NCBI GenBank assembly: GCA_001303705.1
Contig: LJUI01000154.1
Span: forward strand, 1-5,864
Length of the DNA stretch: 5,864 bases
Direction: 5' to 3'
Source: a candidate division TA06 bacterium SM23_40
Lineage (GTDB): Bacteria > LJUI01 > SM1-40
Below the pieces are notes generated by a model, which was not told the DNA's origin, searched no databases, and was given only the letters and a program-made list of their open reading frames with translations. Made by a program: the position numbers and the translations under genes. Shown here piece after piece: positions 5,230 to 5,864 of this stretch; position 1 is the first letter of the stretch; each line of letters opens with the position of its first letter.

Positions 5230-5864
5230 ATGATGAGAAGAGCGGTTACCGTGTCCTGTCTTGCGTCCGTGCTGATCCTCGCTCTTGCCGCAACCGGACT
5301 GTCGGCAGCAGCGCCCTATCCAAGCGAGATACTCCCTGTACAGGAGCTCACAGAGGGGACGAAGAGCTCTGCCTTCGTGTCCAGGGCGGCGGAGATCCAG
5401 ATCGCGAATACTATTTCCGGAGCCGAGGAGCAGATCTCAGTCAACCAGGCCGGCCTCGGCCAACGTGAGATGCTCCAGTTATATACCGGTACAGAGGCAG
5501 GAAGGCCGCGGCTTATCTTCGGAGAAGACGGACCGCTCTGCTGGAGCGTTCCCATGGTCCGTGACGCGGTCATAGTCGGGTTCCTCCTGTTCAATCCATA
5601 CTCGGGATCGCTCATGGCTTCACCTCTATGGCAGGGCGGCGGCGCTCCTGTCGTATCGATCGGTGAGGCGGAGTGGAACGAGATTGAGGTGCGAGTGGCG
5701 CAGACGTTGGGTATATCCGTTGGCGGCGAAGCCCGGCTCATTCAACTGCCCAACGGTGCGGGCTTCACTCTCTATCTGGCCATTCCCAATCGCGACGATG
5801 TCGCCCGCATCGATGTGACGAGCATCGGGGAGGCGAGCGGCCTCATTCCTCGGCTGCTCCATAG
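5230..5864 (+). CDS. Secreted paralogue of the papain-like protease, N-terminal module only (3' truncated by window)
   Basis: An open frame of 211 codons from ATG 5230 runs off the right edge without a stop. Residues 1-~28 are a signal peptide (MMRR, hydrophobic stretch to 'LSAAA'). From residue 30 it aligns without gaps to the papain-like protein encoded at 2807-4768: about 118 of 180 positions identical between residues 31 and 210 by hand count. Invariant stretches include 'PSEIL', 'IQIANTIS', 'LYTGTEAG', 'CWSVP', 'IVGFLLFNPY', 'GISVG' and 'DVTS'. C104 is at the same position in both. By paralogy it is probably another secreted C1-type peptidase, but the catalytic region lies outside the window, so a stand-alone inhibitor-like or propeptide-like protein cannot be excluded. 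It has its own promoter (4958-4986) and long leader, so its expression is likely separate from that of the upstream genes. Confidence 0.9.
   Translation, partial: MMRRAVTVSCLASVLILALAATGLSAAAPYPSEILPVQELTEGTKSSAFVSRAAEIQIANTISGAEEQISVNQAGLGQREMLQLYTGTEAGRPRLIFGEDGPLCWSVPMVRDAVIVGFLLFNPYSGSLMASPLWQGGGAPVVSIGEAEWNEIEVRVAQTLGISVGGEARLIQLPNGAGFTLYLAIPNRDDVARIDVTSIGEASGLIPRLLH

Noticed and set aside
4714-5231. Minus-strand frames and plus-strand frames of 60-165 codons in the gap between genes 3 and 4
   Set aside because: They are compositionally biased (Arg, Pro, Gly, Ala) and mutually overlapping, and the region has a terminator, promoter and leader structure that fit non-coding DNA better.
5230-5262. 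Lipoprotein signal in gene 4 (Cys at residue 10)
   Set aside because: The Cys lies at the start of the hydrophobic core, not after it, with no lipobox spacing; a standard signal peptide ending near 'LSAAA' fits better.

Overview
The window is about 5.9 kb of GC-rich bacterial DNA (roughly 60% G+C by eye). Four genes all run left to right, and everything recognisable is a secreted or surface protein, mostly peptidases. The style of the proteins (jelly-roll 'GWYIDDV' modules, gingipain-like C25 and papain-like C1 enzymes, a reused C-terminal beta-domain) resembles uncultured Gram-negative candidate phyla that degrade detrital protein. That placement is an inference from style; no marker gene is present.

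Layout. Positions 1-849 are the 3' end of a large secreted protein: a MAM/concanavalin-like jelly roll followed by a ~110-residue C-terminal beta-domain. A degenerate ~24-bp tandem repeat (832-973) covers its stop codon and runs into the gap; its first three units repeat the gene's own terminal codons and stop. Positions 1054-2706 encode a 550-residue C25 (gingipain-like) cysteine peptidase with a signal peptide and the same C-terminal domain. Positions 2807-4768 encode a 653-residue papain-like (C1) peptidase with a signal peptide, a ~200-residue N-terminal module, a catalytic domain with a very Cys-rich insertion, and again the same C-terminal domain. A strong intrinsic terminator follows (4785-4819).

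Positions 4820-5229 are non-coding: a G-run-rich stretch, a good sigma70-type promoter (4958-4986), and a ~235-nt leader with several hairpins and a short direct repeat. The leader precedes a fourth gene (from 5230, running off the right edge). Its visible 211 residues are a paralogue of the N-terminal module of the third gene, about 66% identical over 180 ungapped positions by hand count.

How they fit together. No terminator is evident between genes 1, 2 and 3, so they may be co-transcribed up to 4819; gene 4 has its own promoter and structured leader. Three proteins with unrelated N-terminal or catalytic modules share one C-terminal domain that ends at or near the C-terminus. This suggests a common way of being secreted, retained at the surface or brought to substrate. 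The most interesting points are this shared domain, the Cys-rich papain-like enzyme and its tandem paralogue, and the gene-end repeat.
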